The translations under genes were made by a program, and so were the position numbers. Below, piece by piece: positions 56,496-64,000 of a stretch of DNA of 64,000 nt. The stretch covers positions 1 through 64,000 of the forward strand of contig NZ_BHVX01000009.1 in the NCBI RefSeq assembly GCF_003851545.1, in the 5' to 3' direction. The notes under the pieces are model-generated. The model was not told the DNA's origin, made no database searches, and saw nothing but the letters and a program-made list of their open reading frames with translations. This stretch comes from Ralstonia sp. SET104. Its GTDB lineage: Bacteria > Pseudomonadota > Gammaproteobacteria > Burkholderiales > Burkholderiaceae. Position 1 is the stretch's first letter. Each line of letters begins with the position of its first letter.

Positions 56496-56900
56496 TCAAT
56501 CCTGGTTGGACGCCAGCTTGAGATTGGGCAGCAATTTCACATCGCCGGGCGCGGCGTGCGTCAGCGTGCCCATGACGACGGCGCCTTGGTGCATTTCCAG
56601 TGCAGCATATTGCACGTTGCCCTCAATGCGCGCTTTGGGCTGCAGCTCGAGCAATTCCGCCACGTGCACGGGGCCGACCACCGTACCGTTCAGGATCAGG
56701 TGCCCGACATGCACTTCGCCCTCCACACGTGCGCTGTCGGTAATGACCAGCATGCTGGGCTTCTCCGGATCACCATAGATGTTGCCCTTGATCTCGCCGT
56801 CGATCCGCAGGCCCCCCGAGAAGCGCAGATCCCCCTCCAGCTTGGTGCGGGCCCCCAGCAGCGTTTCGATCGCCAGCCCTTTCTTTTTGCCAAACAGCAT
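56496..56900 (-). CDS. Bactofilin (polymer-forming cytoskeletal protein)
   Basis: A 134-residue bactofilin (DUF583). A right-handed beta-helix is suggested by regular repeats such as LEGDLRFSGGLRIDGEIKGNI, VEGEVHVGHLILNGTVVGPV and IEGNVQYAALEMHQGAVVMG. Bactofilins form nucleotide-free filaments that help shape the wall or position enzymes. It follows the DUF6776 gene by 40 nt on the same strand. No M23 peptidase gene is adjacent, unlike many bactofilin loci. Confidence 0.92.
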   Translation of the reverse strand: MLFGKKKGLAIETLLGARTKLEGDLRFSGGLRIDGEIKGNIYGDPEKPSMLVITDSARVEGEVHVGHLILNGTVVGPVHVAELLELQPKARIEGNVQYAALEMHQGAVVMGTLTHAAPGDVKLLPNLKLASNQD

Positions 56901-56940
56901 CGTCGACTCCTCTGTGTACGGATCCGATCGGGTATGCCCG

Positions 56941-57696
56941 TCAGATGGAAAAACTCTGGCTTGCCTTGATCTTGCCGTTCTGCAGCACCTTCACCATCAC
57001 AGACTGGACCGTGGTGCCAGGAGGCACGTCCACCCAGCCCTCAAGGCGCTGGTAGTGCGTGAGCTTGACGCGGGCGCTGGTTGCGGCCGATCCGCTGGCC
57101 GCCGCCCCCGGGAAATCGATCGTAGCAGGTTTGCCCCCCTGTACCACGTTCAGCCTGAGCGCCAACTGCCCCTCGAATTCGGAGACAGGCGCGAAGGCTT
57201 TGCCGCCGCCCTGCATCAGCAGAACACGGAAGCGCATCCGCGTCGGCTGCGCTTCGTCTGGCGCGATGCGGAAACTGCGCACGTAAATCCCGGCTGAATT
57301 CGTAGGCGCGGGCAGTAAGCTGTCAAAGAAGGCCAGATCCTCCTTCAACTGCGCGTTTTCGGTTTCCAGCGCCTTGAGTTGCTCGGTCATCTGCGCCTGC
57401 GCGCCCTCGGCGATGCCCAGGCGCGCATCCACGGTGCCGGCGGACGCGGAGAGCTTGTCGCGCTCGGCCTGCACGGCGGCCAGCTTGGCGGTCAGCTCGC
57501 GGTTCATCGCGCGCAAATCAGCATCGTGCGGACCTGTCAGGCGACGCCCTTCTTCGAACGCCCATAGCGCCGCTGCCGCCGCAAGTCCAAGTACGACCGC
57601 AATCAACAGAACAGTCACCGGCCATGGCAAGCGCGAACGCACGGTGACGTTCGGGGCAAGCACAGAAGCGCGACGCAACAAGCGACGCGCCTTCAT
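56941..57696 (-). CDS. DUF6776-family membrane-anchored coiled-coil protein
   Basis: A 251-residue protein with a short basic cytoplasmic start, one membrane helix (VTVLLIAVVLGLAAAAALWAF, residues 27-47), a coiled coil (residues 60-125, EKDKLS-like heptads through LKALETENAQLKEDL) and a C-terminal beta-rich domain. The layout matches DUF6776 proteins found beside bactofilins in betaproteobacteria; function unknown. Adjacent transcription with the bactofilin suggests a shared cell-envelope role. Confidence 0.82.
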   Translation of the reverse strand: MKARRLLRRASVLAPNVTVRSRLPWPVTVLLIAVVLGLAAAAALWAFEEGRRLTGPHDADLRAMNRELTAKLAAVQAERDKLSASAGTVDARLGIAEGAQAQMTEQLKALETENAQLKEDLAFFDSLLPAPTNSAGIYVRSFRIAPDEAQPTRMRFRVLLMQGGGKAFAPVSEFEGQLALRLNVVQGGKPATIDFPGAAASGSAATSARVKLTHYQRLEGWVDVPPGTTVQSVMVKVLQNGKIKASQSFSI

Positions 57697-57875
57697 GCGG
57701 TCGGCTCCTGACTCGCATTGCGAATCAGAATGGGATTAGGCGGAACAGCGGATTGCATCATACGGATCGAACGCTAGCAGAGTGTGAATTGTAGTCTTGC
57801 CGACATGTCGGAGCTGTTGCAAAGGGTAAGCGAGGCGTCGGAAAGATCACACTGTTTGATGGCTGCGCTCAAAAA

Positions 57876-57906
57876 CAAAAAACCACACCCGAGGGTGTGG
57901 TTTTTG
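57876..57906 (-). terminator. Terminator of rplM-rpsI
   Basis: AACCACACC (57881-57889) and GGTGTGGTT (57894-57902) form a 9-bp stem with a CGAG tetraloop. T-rich on the minus strand (plus A-run 57871-57882) and TTTTT on the plus side, so it could act both ways; it ends the rpsI transcript. The rest of 57697-57875 contains nothing I can assign. Confidence 0.9.
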
Positions 57907-57925
57907 CTGAAGCAGGAGAAGCGGA

Positions 57926-58318
57926 TTAACGCTTCGAGAACTGCTTTGCGCGGCGGGCCTTGCGCAGACCGACCTTCTTACGCTCGACTTCACGTGCATC
58001 GCGCGTCACCAGACCTGCCTTCGACAAGGTGGGCTTGAGCGTTGCATCGTAGTCGATCAGGGCGCGGGTGATACCGTGACGCACGGCACCGGCCTGGCCG
58101 GTTTCACCGCCACCGACCACGTTGACCTTGATGTCAAACGTAGCTGCGTGGTTGGTCAGTTCCAGCGGCTGACGCACGATCATCAGCGAGGTTTCACGAG
58201 CGAAATACTCGTTGATGGCCTTGCCGTTGACGATGATGTCGCCCTTGCCGGACTTGATGAAGACACGTGCCACAGCGCTCTTGCGGCGGCCGGTACCATA
58301 GTTCCAATTTCCGATCAT
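57926..58318 (-). CDS. rpsI: 30S ribosomal protein S9
   Basis: A 130-residue S9 protein, starting [20 protein letters not shown] and ending in the basic tail [16 protein letters not shown] that reaches toward the P-site tRNA. Preceded by rplM with a 12-nt gap, the universal L13-S9 operon. Confidence 0.98.
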   Translation of the reverse strand: MIGNWNYGTGRRKSAVARVFIKSGKGDIIVNGKAINEYFARETSLMIVRQPLELTNHAATFDIKVNVVGGGETGQAGAVRHGITRALIDYDATLKPTLSKAGLVTRDAREVERKKVGLRKARRAKQFSKR

Positions 58319-58330
58319 GGATTAGGCCCC

Positions 58331-58759
58331 TTAGATTTCCAGCGCTTTCGGCTGCTGAGCTTCGTGCGGATGCGAGCCTTCGGCGTAAACCTTCAGCTTC
58401 TTGATCATCGCGTAGCCCAGCGGACCCTTCGGCAGCATGCCCTTCACAGCCTTTTCCAGGGCACGGCCCGGGAAACGCTGCTGCATCTTGCCAAACGTCG
58501 TTTCGTAAATACCGCCCGGGTAACCCGAGTGGCGATAGTACTTCTTGTCGGTCGTCTTGGCGCCCGTCACACGCAGCTTGGCTGCGTTAATGACGATGAT
58601 GAAATCGCCGGTATCGACGTGCGGAGTGAATTCGGGCTTGTGCTTGCCGCGCAGTCGGTGTGCCACTTCGCTGGCGACACGCCCGAGGACCTTGTCCGTC
58701 GCGTCAATCACGTACCAATCGCGCTTCACCTCATGGGGCTTTGCGGAAAAGGTCTTCAT
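58331..58759 (-). CDS. rplM: 50S ribosomal protein L13
   Basis: A 142-residue L13, with [36 protein letters not shown] and the [18 protein letters not shown] signature. The ATG at 58759 gives [15 protein letters not shown], the normal start; the frame is open upstream through the leader but that region is not protein-like. In E. coli, L13 represses its own operon by binding the leader; a structured leader is also present here. Confidence 0.98.
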   Translation of the reverse strand: MKTFSAKPHEVKRDWYVIDATDKVLGRVASEVAHRLRGKHKPEFTPHVDTGDFIIVINAAKLRVTGAKTTDKKYYRHSGYPGGIYETTFGKMQQRFPGRALEKAVKGMLPKGPLGYAMIKKLKVYAEGSHPHEAQQPKALEI

Positions 58760-58935
58760 GATTTTTCCAAATATTGAGTCAGTGCCCGAGTGGACCCGTA
58801 TCGTGCGTAACAGCTCATGAACGGATCGTCTTGCGGACGCCTGCGCAACCTCATGCAAGGTCATCGCCGGCCCGCCTTCCCGCTTGTTGGTGCGGGCTCT
58901 CTGGATTTCTCTTTTCCGCGGGCAATCCGGAAAAG
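58760..58935 (-). promoter_or_regulatory. rplM: Structured leader of the rplM-rpsI transcript
   Basis: About 175 nt between the predicted start site (near 58935) and the rplM start codon. The extreme 5' end can fold as an 8-bp perfect hairpin (CTTTTCCG/CGGAAAAG, 58911-58918 and 58928-58935), followed by CCCGC/GCGGG (58879-58883 and 58892-58896). A long leader fits autogenous control by L13, as in E. coli; the actual binding site is inferred. Confidence 0.5.
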
Positions 58936-58941
58936 ATTTCG

Positions 58942-58971
58942 ATTGTACCCCGCAGAGACCCCTTGACACAA
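58942..58971 (-). promoter_or_regulatory. rplM: Sigma-70 promoter of rplM-rpsI
   Basis: On the minus strand TTGTGT (58966-58971) and TACAAT (58942-58947) are 18 bp apart, followed by a start site about 7 nt downstream near 58935. Position upstream of rplM and fair consensus support it. Confidence 0.6.
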
Positions 58972-59001
58972 GAAAAAAGGTGCGCCCAAGTCCTGCAGAC
59001 G

Positions 59002-59032
59002 AAAAAAAACCCAAGCCATTGAGCTTGGGTTT
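59002..59032 (-). terminator. Terminator of the candidate small RNA
   Basis: AAACCCAAGC (59007-59016) and GCTTGGGTTT (59023-59032) form a perfect 10-bp stem with a 6-nt loop, followed on the minus strand by eight T (59002-59009, partly in the stem). Confidence 0.9.
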
Positions 59033-59113
59033 GAATCCACCAAAGGAGGAGGGTGGAGGAGACACCTGCTGATCGTTGATTTGGCGGGTTGCACCGCATC
59101 AGCCGATCCAATG
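59002..59113 (-). ncRNA. Candidate small RNA with anti-Shine-Dalgarno CCUCC motifs
   Basis: A minus-strand unit bounded by a good sigma-70 promoter and a strong terminator, about 112 nt long, without a protein-like reading frame. The central unpaired region reads CUCCUCCACCCUCCUCCUUU, closely complementary to ribosome binding sites (three CCUCC blocks). CCUCC-rich loop motifs occur in known sRNA families such as the cuckoo (CcsR-type) RNAs of alphaproteobacteria. Identity with any named family is not claimed. It lies between the rplM promoter and the OsmC gene. Confidence 0.65.
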
Positions 59114-59119
59114 GGGCAA

Positions 59120-59147
59120 ATTATACCCATTTCTGGGGCATGCGCAA
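59120..59147 (-). promoter_or_regulatory. Sigma-70 promoter of the candidate small RNA
   Basis: On the minus strand TTGCGC (59142-59147), a 16-bp spacer and a perfect TATAAT (59120-59125). Transcription would begin near 59113. A perfect -10 box is rare in this GC-rich sequence. Confidence 0.7.
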
Positions 59148-59156
59148 GGGAATTTG

Positions 59157-59181
59157 CACTACGAAATCGCATTTCGTAATG
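59157..59181. promoter_or_regulatory. Orphan palindromic operator TACGAAATCGCATTTCGTA
   Basis: A perfect 8-bp dyad with a 3-bp spacer (59160-59178), extended by matching CA/TG bases at 59157-59158 and 59180-59181. It looks like a binding site for a homodimeric regulator. It lies 10 bp upstream of the -35 of the small-RNA promoter and about 270 bp before the OsmC gene. The surrounding 59150-59260 is distinctly AT-rich compared with the rest of the window and has no protein-like frame. No regulator gene is adjacent. Confidence 0.6.
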
Positions 59182-59447
59182 TGGAAAACAAAAAAGGCAG
59201 CACAAAAAAGGCGAATATCTTTACAAATCAATTACTTGACGACAAATCACATCAAACAAGCTGCCGCACACTAGAGACCTTCTTCCAATTTCGGCGCGAT
59301 TTCGGTGCAGAAAGCACGGGTTGCACCTTTTCACACGGGTGTCACTGTCAAGCCGCGTTCACCCTAGCGTGCCAACGCGTGCGAGGGTCGATGGCTACAA
59401 TGTGGCTTTTCGTCGGCGCTGGCCGACCCTCTGCACAAGGATTGGAC

Positions 59448-59873
59448 ATGGATTGCACAGTGAGCTGGACCGGCCCGGACGGCATGGCCTTTTTGGCGGA
59501 AACCGGCAGCGGCCACCTCGTCACCATGGATGGCGCACCCGACGGCGGCGGCCGCAACCTGGCGCCACGCCCGATGGAAATGGTTCTGCTTGGCACAGGT
59601 GGCTGCACCGCCTATGACGTGGTGCTAATTCTCAAGCGGGGTCGCCAGGACGTGCAGGGCTGCAGCGTCAAACTGCACGCCGACCGTGCCGAGATCGACC
59701 CGAAGGTCTTCACGCGCATCCACTTCACCTTTACGGTGACGGGGCGCAATCTTAAGCGGGAAACGGTGGAACGTGCGGTGCAGCTGTCGCACGAAAAGTA
59801 CTGCTCGGCGTCGATCATGCTGGCCAAAACGGCCGAGATCACGCACTCGCTGGAACTGGTTGAACTGGCCTGA
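59448..59873 (+). CDS. OsmC-family protein
   Basis: A 141-residue OsmC-like protein, starting MDCTVSWTGPDGMAFL. The two conserved Cys of the peroxidatic pair are in GTGGCTAYDVVLIL and YCSASIMLAKTAEI; the PMEMVL motif precedes the first. The family reduces organic hydroperoxides or acts in osmotic/oxidative stress. The start follows AAGGATTGGAC; upstream in-frame sequence is not protein-like. Confidence 0.9.
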   Translation: MDCTVSWTGPDGMAFLAETGSGHLVTMDGAPDGGGRNLAPRPMEMVLLGTGGCTAYDVVLILKRGRQDVQGCSVKLHADRAEIDPKVFTRIHFTFTVTGRNLKRETVERAVQLSHEKYCSASIMLAKTAEITHSLELVELA

Positions 59874-59902
59874 TTGACGATCAATCCGGCTGAAAGGAAA
59901 AA

Positions 59903-60245
59903 GCGAAGCGAACCGATAAGCCGGATTCTGTGCGCCGCCGGGCTTGCACCCTGCGGCGTGACAACCATTCCTCTAGACCGGCTGTTGCCAGCCGGCTCAA
60001 GCTCCCTACCCGCAGACTCAGCGAGCCGCTTCATCGCCTGCTTACTTGGGATTGCTCCGGGTGGAGGTTACCGCGTTTCACCCTTCGCCCTGACCGAAGC
60101 CGGGGCGAAGACTCGTCTCTGTGGCCCTATTCCGCACGTCACCGTGGATGGTCATTAGCCATCACCCTGCTCTATGGAGTCCGGACTTTCCTCCCCTTGC
60201 GCTCGCACGAGGCGGCGCAAGCAGCGGTTGTCTGGTCCGCTTCGC
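59903..60245 (-). ncRNA. rnpB: RNase P RNA (class A)
   Basis: The minus strand encodes bacterial RNase P RNA. Visible conserved blocks are GCGGACCAGACAACCGC at the 5' side, GGAGGAAAGUCCGGACUCC in CR I, UAAUGACC, GAGACGAGUC, GGGUGAAACGCGGUAACCUC, the CR IV/V core (AAGUAAGCAGGCGAUGAAGC) and the 3' AAUCCGGCUUAUCGGUUCGC. The 5' GCGAAGCGGACC and 3' GGUUCGCUUCGC pair to form P1, which sets the ends at about 60245 and 59903. Length about 343 nt, normal for class A. Confidence 0.97.
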
Positions 60246-60256
60246 GAGGCGCGAGT

Positions 60257-61060
60257 CTAGCACTGTTCGGGCACAACCCGCCGGCGGCCGGGGCGAAAGA
60301 CCGTCGTATCCAGGTAGAAGCCGGGGCGGTCATTGGCATCGCACCAGCCGGGGATGCCCATGACAGGCAGCGGGCGAAAGTCGCGCGGGGTCAGTTCGGC
60401 GCTGAGCAGCGTGCCCGCCAGCGCGGCATCGAGCCATGCCCGATCAACAGGCAATGTCGCCACGCGAACCGGCCAAGCATGTGCAGTGATCGCCTTGTAA
60501 GGCGTGGCGAGCTTTTCCAGCAGGGCGTGCCCGAACGGCAGAACGGCGCAACTTGCGCCCCAGGTCGCCCGCCCCTCCACGAACAAGCCATGCCAGTCGA
60601 ACCCCGTGAGGCTACGCTCGGACGCATCGTCGGAGTGCAGGAAGATGAGGGCGTTTTCATCAAACAGCGTGGCGGCATCGCGTACCGTACCGCGAGCCGC
60701 GCCAATCCCGTCCTGCGTGATAGCCCTCGACTGGCGGGCGTTGAGAGCAGCCTTGGCACGTGGCCAATGCAGCCAGATCAGCGCGTTGAAGAAATCGTGG
60801 AGGTTGTCTCGCGTCGGCACTTCGCCTGTTGTGGCGATGTGCGCTTCGTAGGCCACGCCGGTCGGCAGCGCATCTTGCGGGACAAAGCACAGCGGGTGGC
60901 CGCCCGATGTGCAAATCGATGATGCGGCCGGGTGCGCATTCAATGCGTCGCACAGATCAGCGCCCCGCTGAACCGCATTGGCGACCGGGGCACCGGATCG
61001 CGCAAGCGGTGCGAACGCTGGATGACTCCAGTCGATCGCACCCAGATCGTCGACCAGCAA
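60257..61060 (-). CDS. DUF3025 domain-containing protein
   Basis: A 267-residue protein of the DUF3025 family, recognised from HDFFNALIWLHWPRAKAALNARQ and the DWHGLFVEGR block; function unknown. No good ATG exists: I suggest the TTG at 61060, immediately after the pyrC stop codon, with GGAAG upstream; a GTG at 61096 inside pyrC is the alternative. Its stop lies only 11 nt before the 5' end of rnpB on the same strand. Likely co-transcribed with pyrC. Confidence 0.8.
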   Translation of the reverse strand: MLVDDLGAIDWSHPAFAPLARSGAPVANAVQRGADLCDALNAHPAASSICTSGGHPLCFVPQDALPTGVAYEAHIATTGEVPTRDNLHDFFNALIWLHWPRAKAALNARQSRAITQDGIGAARGTVRDAATLFDENALIFLHSDDASERSLTGFDWHGLFVEGRATWGASCAVLPFGHALLEKLATPYKAITAHAWPVRVATLPVDRAWLDAALAGTLLSAELTPRDFRPLPVMGIPGWCDANDRPGFYLDTTVFRPGRRRVVPEQC

Positions 61061-61061
61061 C

Positions 61062-62096
61062 TCAGACCGACTTCCAGCGCAGCATCTCGCCGCCACGCAG
61101 CGGCACCAGCGTCTGCTCGCCGAACGGGACTTCAGCGGGAAGCTGCCATTGCGAGCGCGTGAGCGTGAGCGTGCCGGCGTTGCGCGGCAGGCCGTAGAAA
61201 TCGGGGCCGTGCAGGCTTGCAAAGCCTTCGAGCTTGTCGAGCGCGTTGGCATCTTCAAATGCTTCTGCGTACAGCTCCATGGCGTGCAACGCGGTATAGC
61301 AGCCGGCGCAACCGCAGGCGTGTTCCTTCACACCCTTGGCGTGCGGCGCGCTGTCGGTGCCGAGGAAGAAGCGCGGGTGGCCCGAAGTGGCTGCAGCCAC
61401 CAGCGCCAGACGGTGCGTTTCGCGCTTTAGCACCGGCAGGCAGTAGTAATGCGGACGGATGCCCCCCACGAACAACGCATTGCGGTTGTACAACAGGTGA
61501 TGCGCGGTAATGGTCGCGCCGACCGGGCCTTCGGCGTCGCGCACGTACTCGGCGGCCTGCTTGGTCGTGATGTGCTCGAACACGACCTTCAGCGCGGGGA
61601 AATCGCGACGCAGCGGCAGCATCACCTTGTCGATGAAGACGGCTTCGCGGTCGAAGATATCGACGGTCGGGTCAGTCACTTCGCCGTGCACGAGCAGCGG
61701 CATGCCGACTTCCTGCATCGCTTCGAGCGTCTTGGCGCAGCGGCGCAGGTCGGTCACGCCAGCATCGCTGTTGGTGGTGGCGCCGGCGGGATACAGCTTC
61801 ACGCCATGCACGAAGCCACTGGCGCGGGCCTCGCGGATCTCCTCGGGCGAGGTGTTGTCAGTCAGGTACAGCGTCATCAGCGGCTCGAACTGCGTGCCTG
61901 CCGGCAGCGCAGCCAGAATGCGGCCGCGGTAGGCGCGCGCCTGCGCGGTGTTGGTCACCGGCGGCTTGAGGTTGGGCATGATGATCGCCCGGCCGAACTG
62001 GCGCGCGGTGTCGCCCACCACGTCGGCGAGCGTTTCGCCGTCGCGCAGGTGCAGGTGCCAGTCATCGGGGCGGACGATAGTGAGAGTGTCGATCAT
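61062..62096 (-). CDS. pyrC: Dihydroorotase PyrC
   Basis: A 344-residue class II dihydroorotase in pyrimidine synthesis. Zinc-binding residues are in [11 protein letters not shown], the carbamylated-Lys region [34 protein letters not shown] and [21 protein letters not shown]. Normal length. Co-oriented with the DUF3025 gene, which starts at its stop codon. Confidence 0.97.
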   Translation of the reverse strand: MIDTLTIVRPDDWHLHLRDGETLADVVGDTARQFGRAIIMPNLKPPVTNTAQARAYRGRILAALPAGTQFEPLMTLYLTDNTSPEEIREARASGFVHGVKLYPAGATTNSDAGVTDLRRCAKTLEAMQEVGMPLLVHGEVTDPTVDIFDREAVFIDKVMLPLRRDFPALKVVFEHITTKQAAEYVRDAEGPVGATITAHHLLYNRNALFVGGIRPHYYCLPVLKRETHRLALVAAATSGHPRFFLGTDSAPHAKGVKEHACGCAGCYTALHAMELYAEAFEDANALDKLEGFASLHGPDFYGLPRNAGTLTLTRSQWQLPAEVPFGEQTLVPLRGGEMLRWKSV

Positions 62097-62133
62097 GATG
62101 CGTGCGAAAACAGTCGGTCAGCAAAAACGTGAA

Positions 62134-63432
62134 TCAGAGAATGAGGATGACGCGATAGTCATTGACGTTGGTGCGCGTTGGGCCGGTGACGATCAGGTCA
62201 CCAGCGGCGGCGAAGAAACCGTAGGCGTCGTGTGCGTCAAGCGCGACGCGGGCGACGACGCCCTTGTCGGCCGCACGAGCAATGGAGGCAGGGTCGAGCA
62301 GCGCCCCCGCATTGTCCTCCGATCCGTCGATGCCGTCTGTATCGGCGGCGAGCGCATAGACATCGTCCATGTCTTCGAGCGTAACGCCGAGAGATAGCAG
62401 GAACTCCGCGCAGCGCCCGCCTCGGCCGCCGGTCAGGCCCGGTGGAATCGTCACCGTGCATTCGCCACCGGAAATGAGTGCCACGGGCACCACAAACGGC
62501 GCGCCGTGCTGGCGCACCTGCCGCGCCAGCGCGCCATACACCTGGGCGACCTCGCGTGCCTCGCCAGTCACCGTGTCGCCGAGGATGGCTGTGTGGACGC
62601 CGTGCGCTGCAAACACCTGCGCCCCAGCTTGCAAGCTCTGCTGGGCGGTGGCGATAACGTGGTTGGTGACGCGCGCGAAACAGGCATCGCCGGGCTTGGG
62701 CGTCTCGGAAATCTCGCCGCGGGCGCCGCGGTCCAGATGCATGCGCACCGTATCGGGCATCTGGGCGCCCCAGCGCTTGATGATAGCCAACGCATCAGCA
62801 AAAGTGCTGGCGTCGGGCACGGTCGGGCCGCTGGCGATGGCGCTCGGGTCGTCGCCAGCCACATCGGAGACGATCAACGTCGTCACCGGTGCGCGCGATG
62901 CAGCCGCCAGCCGCCCGCCCTGAATACGCGACATGTGCTTGCGCACGATGTTCATGTCGGTGATCGGTGCGCCGCAGCGCAAGAGTTCGCGCGTCACGGC
63001 CTTCAGATCGGACATCGGAATGCCCTCGGCGGGCAGCGACAACAGGCTCGAGCCGCCGCCCGAGACGAGCACGATCAGGCGATCGTTTTCGGTGAGTGCG
63101 GAAACGCGATCCAGGATTTCCTGTGCGGCTTGCTCGCCCGCCTCATCCGGCACAGGGTGACCGGCTTCGATCACACGGATGTGCTCGGTCGGCAGACCAT
63201 GTGCATAACGCGTGACCACCAGCCCTTCGATCTGCGTGCGGCCGGCGTAGGCCTGCTCGACGGCCAGCGCCATCGATGCAGCGGCCTTGCCGGCGCCGAC
63301 CACCAGCGTTTTGCCACCCGCATGCGGCGGCGGCAGAAAGTCGGCCACGATCTTCAACGGGTCGGCCGCACCCACGGCGGCGGCGTAGCTCTCCAGCAAA
63401 AGGGCGCGGGCGGCGGTGCGGTCGAGCTTCAT
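62134..63432 (-). CDS. Glycerate 2-kinase (MOFRL family)
   Basis: A 432-residue class II glycerate kinase/hydroxypyruvate-reductase-related protein of the TtuD/GckA type. Family blocks are VVGAGKAAASMALAVE, VVTRYAHGLPTEHIRVIEAGHPVPD, VLVSGGGSSLLSLPAEG, NIVRKHMSRIQGGRLA and the C-terminal MOFRL domain (GGRGGRCAEFLLSL, AADTDGIDGSEDNAGA). It phosphorylates D-glycerate to 2-phosphoglycerate in glyoxylate/tartrate metabolism. The ATG at 63432 gives the family start MKLDRTAARALLLE. Confidence 0.92.
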   Translation of the reverse strand: MKLDRTAARALLLESYAAAVGAADPLKIVADFLPPPHAGGKTLVVGAGKAAASMALAVEQAYAGRTQIEGLVVTRYAHGLPTEHIRVIEAGHPVPDEAGEQAAQEILDRVSALTENDRLIVLVSGGGSSLLSLPAEGIPMSDLKAVTRELLRCGAPITDMNIVRKHMSRIQGGRLAAASRAPVTTLIVSDVAGDDPSAIASGPTVPDASTFADALAIIKRWGAQMPDTVRMHLDRGARGEISETPKPGDACFARVTNHVIATAQQSLQAGAQVFAAHGVHTAILGDTVTGEAREVAQVYGALARQVRQHGAPFVVPVALISGGECTVTIPPGLTGGRGGRCAEFLLSLGVTLEDMDDVYALAADTDGIDGSEDNAGALLDPASIARAADKGVVARVALDAHDAYGFFAAAGDLIVTGPTRTNVNDYRVILIL

Positions 63433-63590
63433 CAGCGTGGTTTCCGGTTGAGGCGATCGGGGTGTGAGTGGCATGCAGCGTGTGCGCAACGGCCGGCGGC
63501 CAAGCGCGCGCCGTGAAGACGAAGGCGCTTGGCACCCCCGGCAGCCAGCAGGATAATGTTTATTTTATTGCATCCGACTTTCCCCCCACC

Positions 63591-64000
63591 ATGTGCCAGC
63601 TGCTGGGCATGAACTGCGCCGAACCGACTGATGTGACGTTCTCGTTCACCGGGTTCGCCGCGCGCGGTGGCGTGACTGATCACCATGCCGACGGCTTCGG
63701 CGTCGCGTTCTTCGAAGACAAGGCCTGCCGCCTCTTCATCGACAACCAGTCGGCCGGCACGTCGCCGGTCGCCGACCTGGTCAAGCGCTATCCGATCAAG
63801 TCGAAAAACGTCATCTCGCACATTCGCAAGGCAACGCAAGGCACGGTGCGGCTGGAAAACTGCCACCCGTTCATGCGCGAGCTGTGGGGCCGGCACTGGA
63901 TCTTCGCCCACAACGGCGATCTGAAAAATTTCTCCCCGTTCCTCTCCGGCGTCTACCAGCCGGTGGGCGACACCGACAGCGAACTCGCCTTCTGCTTCAT
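63591..64000 (+). CDS. Class II glutamine amidotransferase (YafJ-like), cut by window end
   Basis: The first 136 residues of a class II glutamine amidotransferase. Cys2 after the initiator Met would be the nucleophile (MCQLLGMNCAEPTDV). The RGGVTDHHADGFGVAFFED, ISHIRKATQG and FAHNGDL blocks match YafJ/EgtC-type N-terminal nucleophile amidotransferases. The acceptor partner is unknown. The reading frame runs off the end of the window; typical full length is about 255-280 aa. Confidence 0.9.
   Translation, partial: MCQLLGMNCAEPTDVTFSFTGFAARGGVTDHHADGFGVAFFEDKACRLFIDNQSAGTSPVADLVKRYPIKSKNVISHIRKATQGTVRLENCHPFMRELWGRHWIFAHNGDLKNFSPFLSGVYQPVGDTDSELAFCF

Noticed and set aside
59059-59111. Small protein starting [12 protein letters not shown] in the candidate small-RNA region
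   Set aside because: The frame reads through the terminator and into the rplM leader, has no ribosome site and no protein-like composition.

Overview
The window is chromosomal DNA from a high-GC betaproteobacterium, most likely Ralstonia. Gene content and order are those of the Burkholderiaceae core chromosome: lptD-surA-pdxA-rsmA, miaB-ybeZ-ybeY-corC-lnt, dusB-fis-purH, ruvCAB, rplM-rpsI, amgK/murU, erpA and rnpB. It is almost all coding. I saw no transposase, phage gene, integrase, tRNA or CRISPR array. The call rests on recognising protein families and operon order by eye; no database search was run.

Layout. 1-5.1 kb: a minus-strand terminator, a LysR regulator divergent from a pirin, a SrkA-type kinase and the RNA helicase RhlE. 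5.1-5.7 kb: a gene-poor stretch with an apparently frameshifted LysR C-terminal remnant. 5.7-15.9 kb: a fatty-acid degradation cluster headed by a PsrA-like TetR regulator (FadE, high-molecular-weight FabG, MaoC hydratase, thiolase, FadD, DUF1571 protein). 16-18.6 kb: an OmpW porin, an FAD oxidoreductase and a small secreted protein. 18.7-26 kb: miaB-ybeZ-ybeY-corC-lnt, interrupted by a secreted Pro/His-rich low-complexity protein. 26.2-33.7 kb: glyQ and glyS with a small exported-protein gene between them, then gmhB, plsC, a YgjP-type metalloprotein, gloA and an EamA transporter. 33.8-39.7 kb: lptD-surA-pdxA-rsmA on the minus strand. 39.9-45.5 kb: amgK-azlC-azlD-murU, then pepP and a UbiH-like hydroxylase. 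45.6-51.8 kb: dusB-fis, purH, ruvC, ruvA, ruvB and a YhhQ transporter. 51.8-52.1 kb: a regularly phased repeat array. 52.1-58.8 kb: phosphatase-dtd-tyrS, divergent anmK, erpA, a bactofilin, a DUF6776 protein and rplM-rpsI. 58.8-60.3 kb: RNA-rich, with an rplM leader, a candidate small RNA, an orphan palindrome, an OsmC protein and RNase P RNA. 60.3-64 kb: a DUF3025 protein, pyrC, a glycerate kinase and a glutamine amidotransferase cut by the window end.

Functional themes are fatty-acid beta-oxidation, peptidoglycan recycling (AmgK, MurU and AnmK form most of the MurNAc-to-UDP-MurNAc salvage route), outer-membrane biogenesis (LptD, SurA, GmhB, Lnt, PlsC), and translation and RNA maturation. 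The least explained signals are non-coding. One is a 13-unit array of GTTCNGAAC-type palindromes repeating every 21-22 bp (mean 21.25 bp, two helical turns) between convergent genes at 51844-52119. The other is a promoter-to-terminator unit of about 110 nt at 59002-59113 that would encode a small RNA with anti-Shine-Dalgarno CCUCC motifs, next to an orphan 19-bp palindrome.
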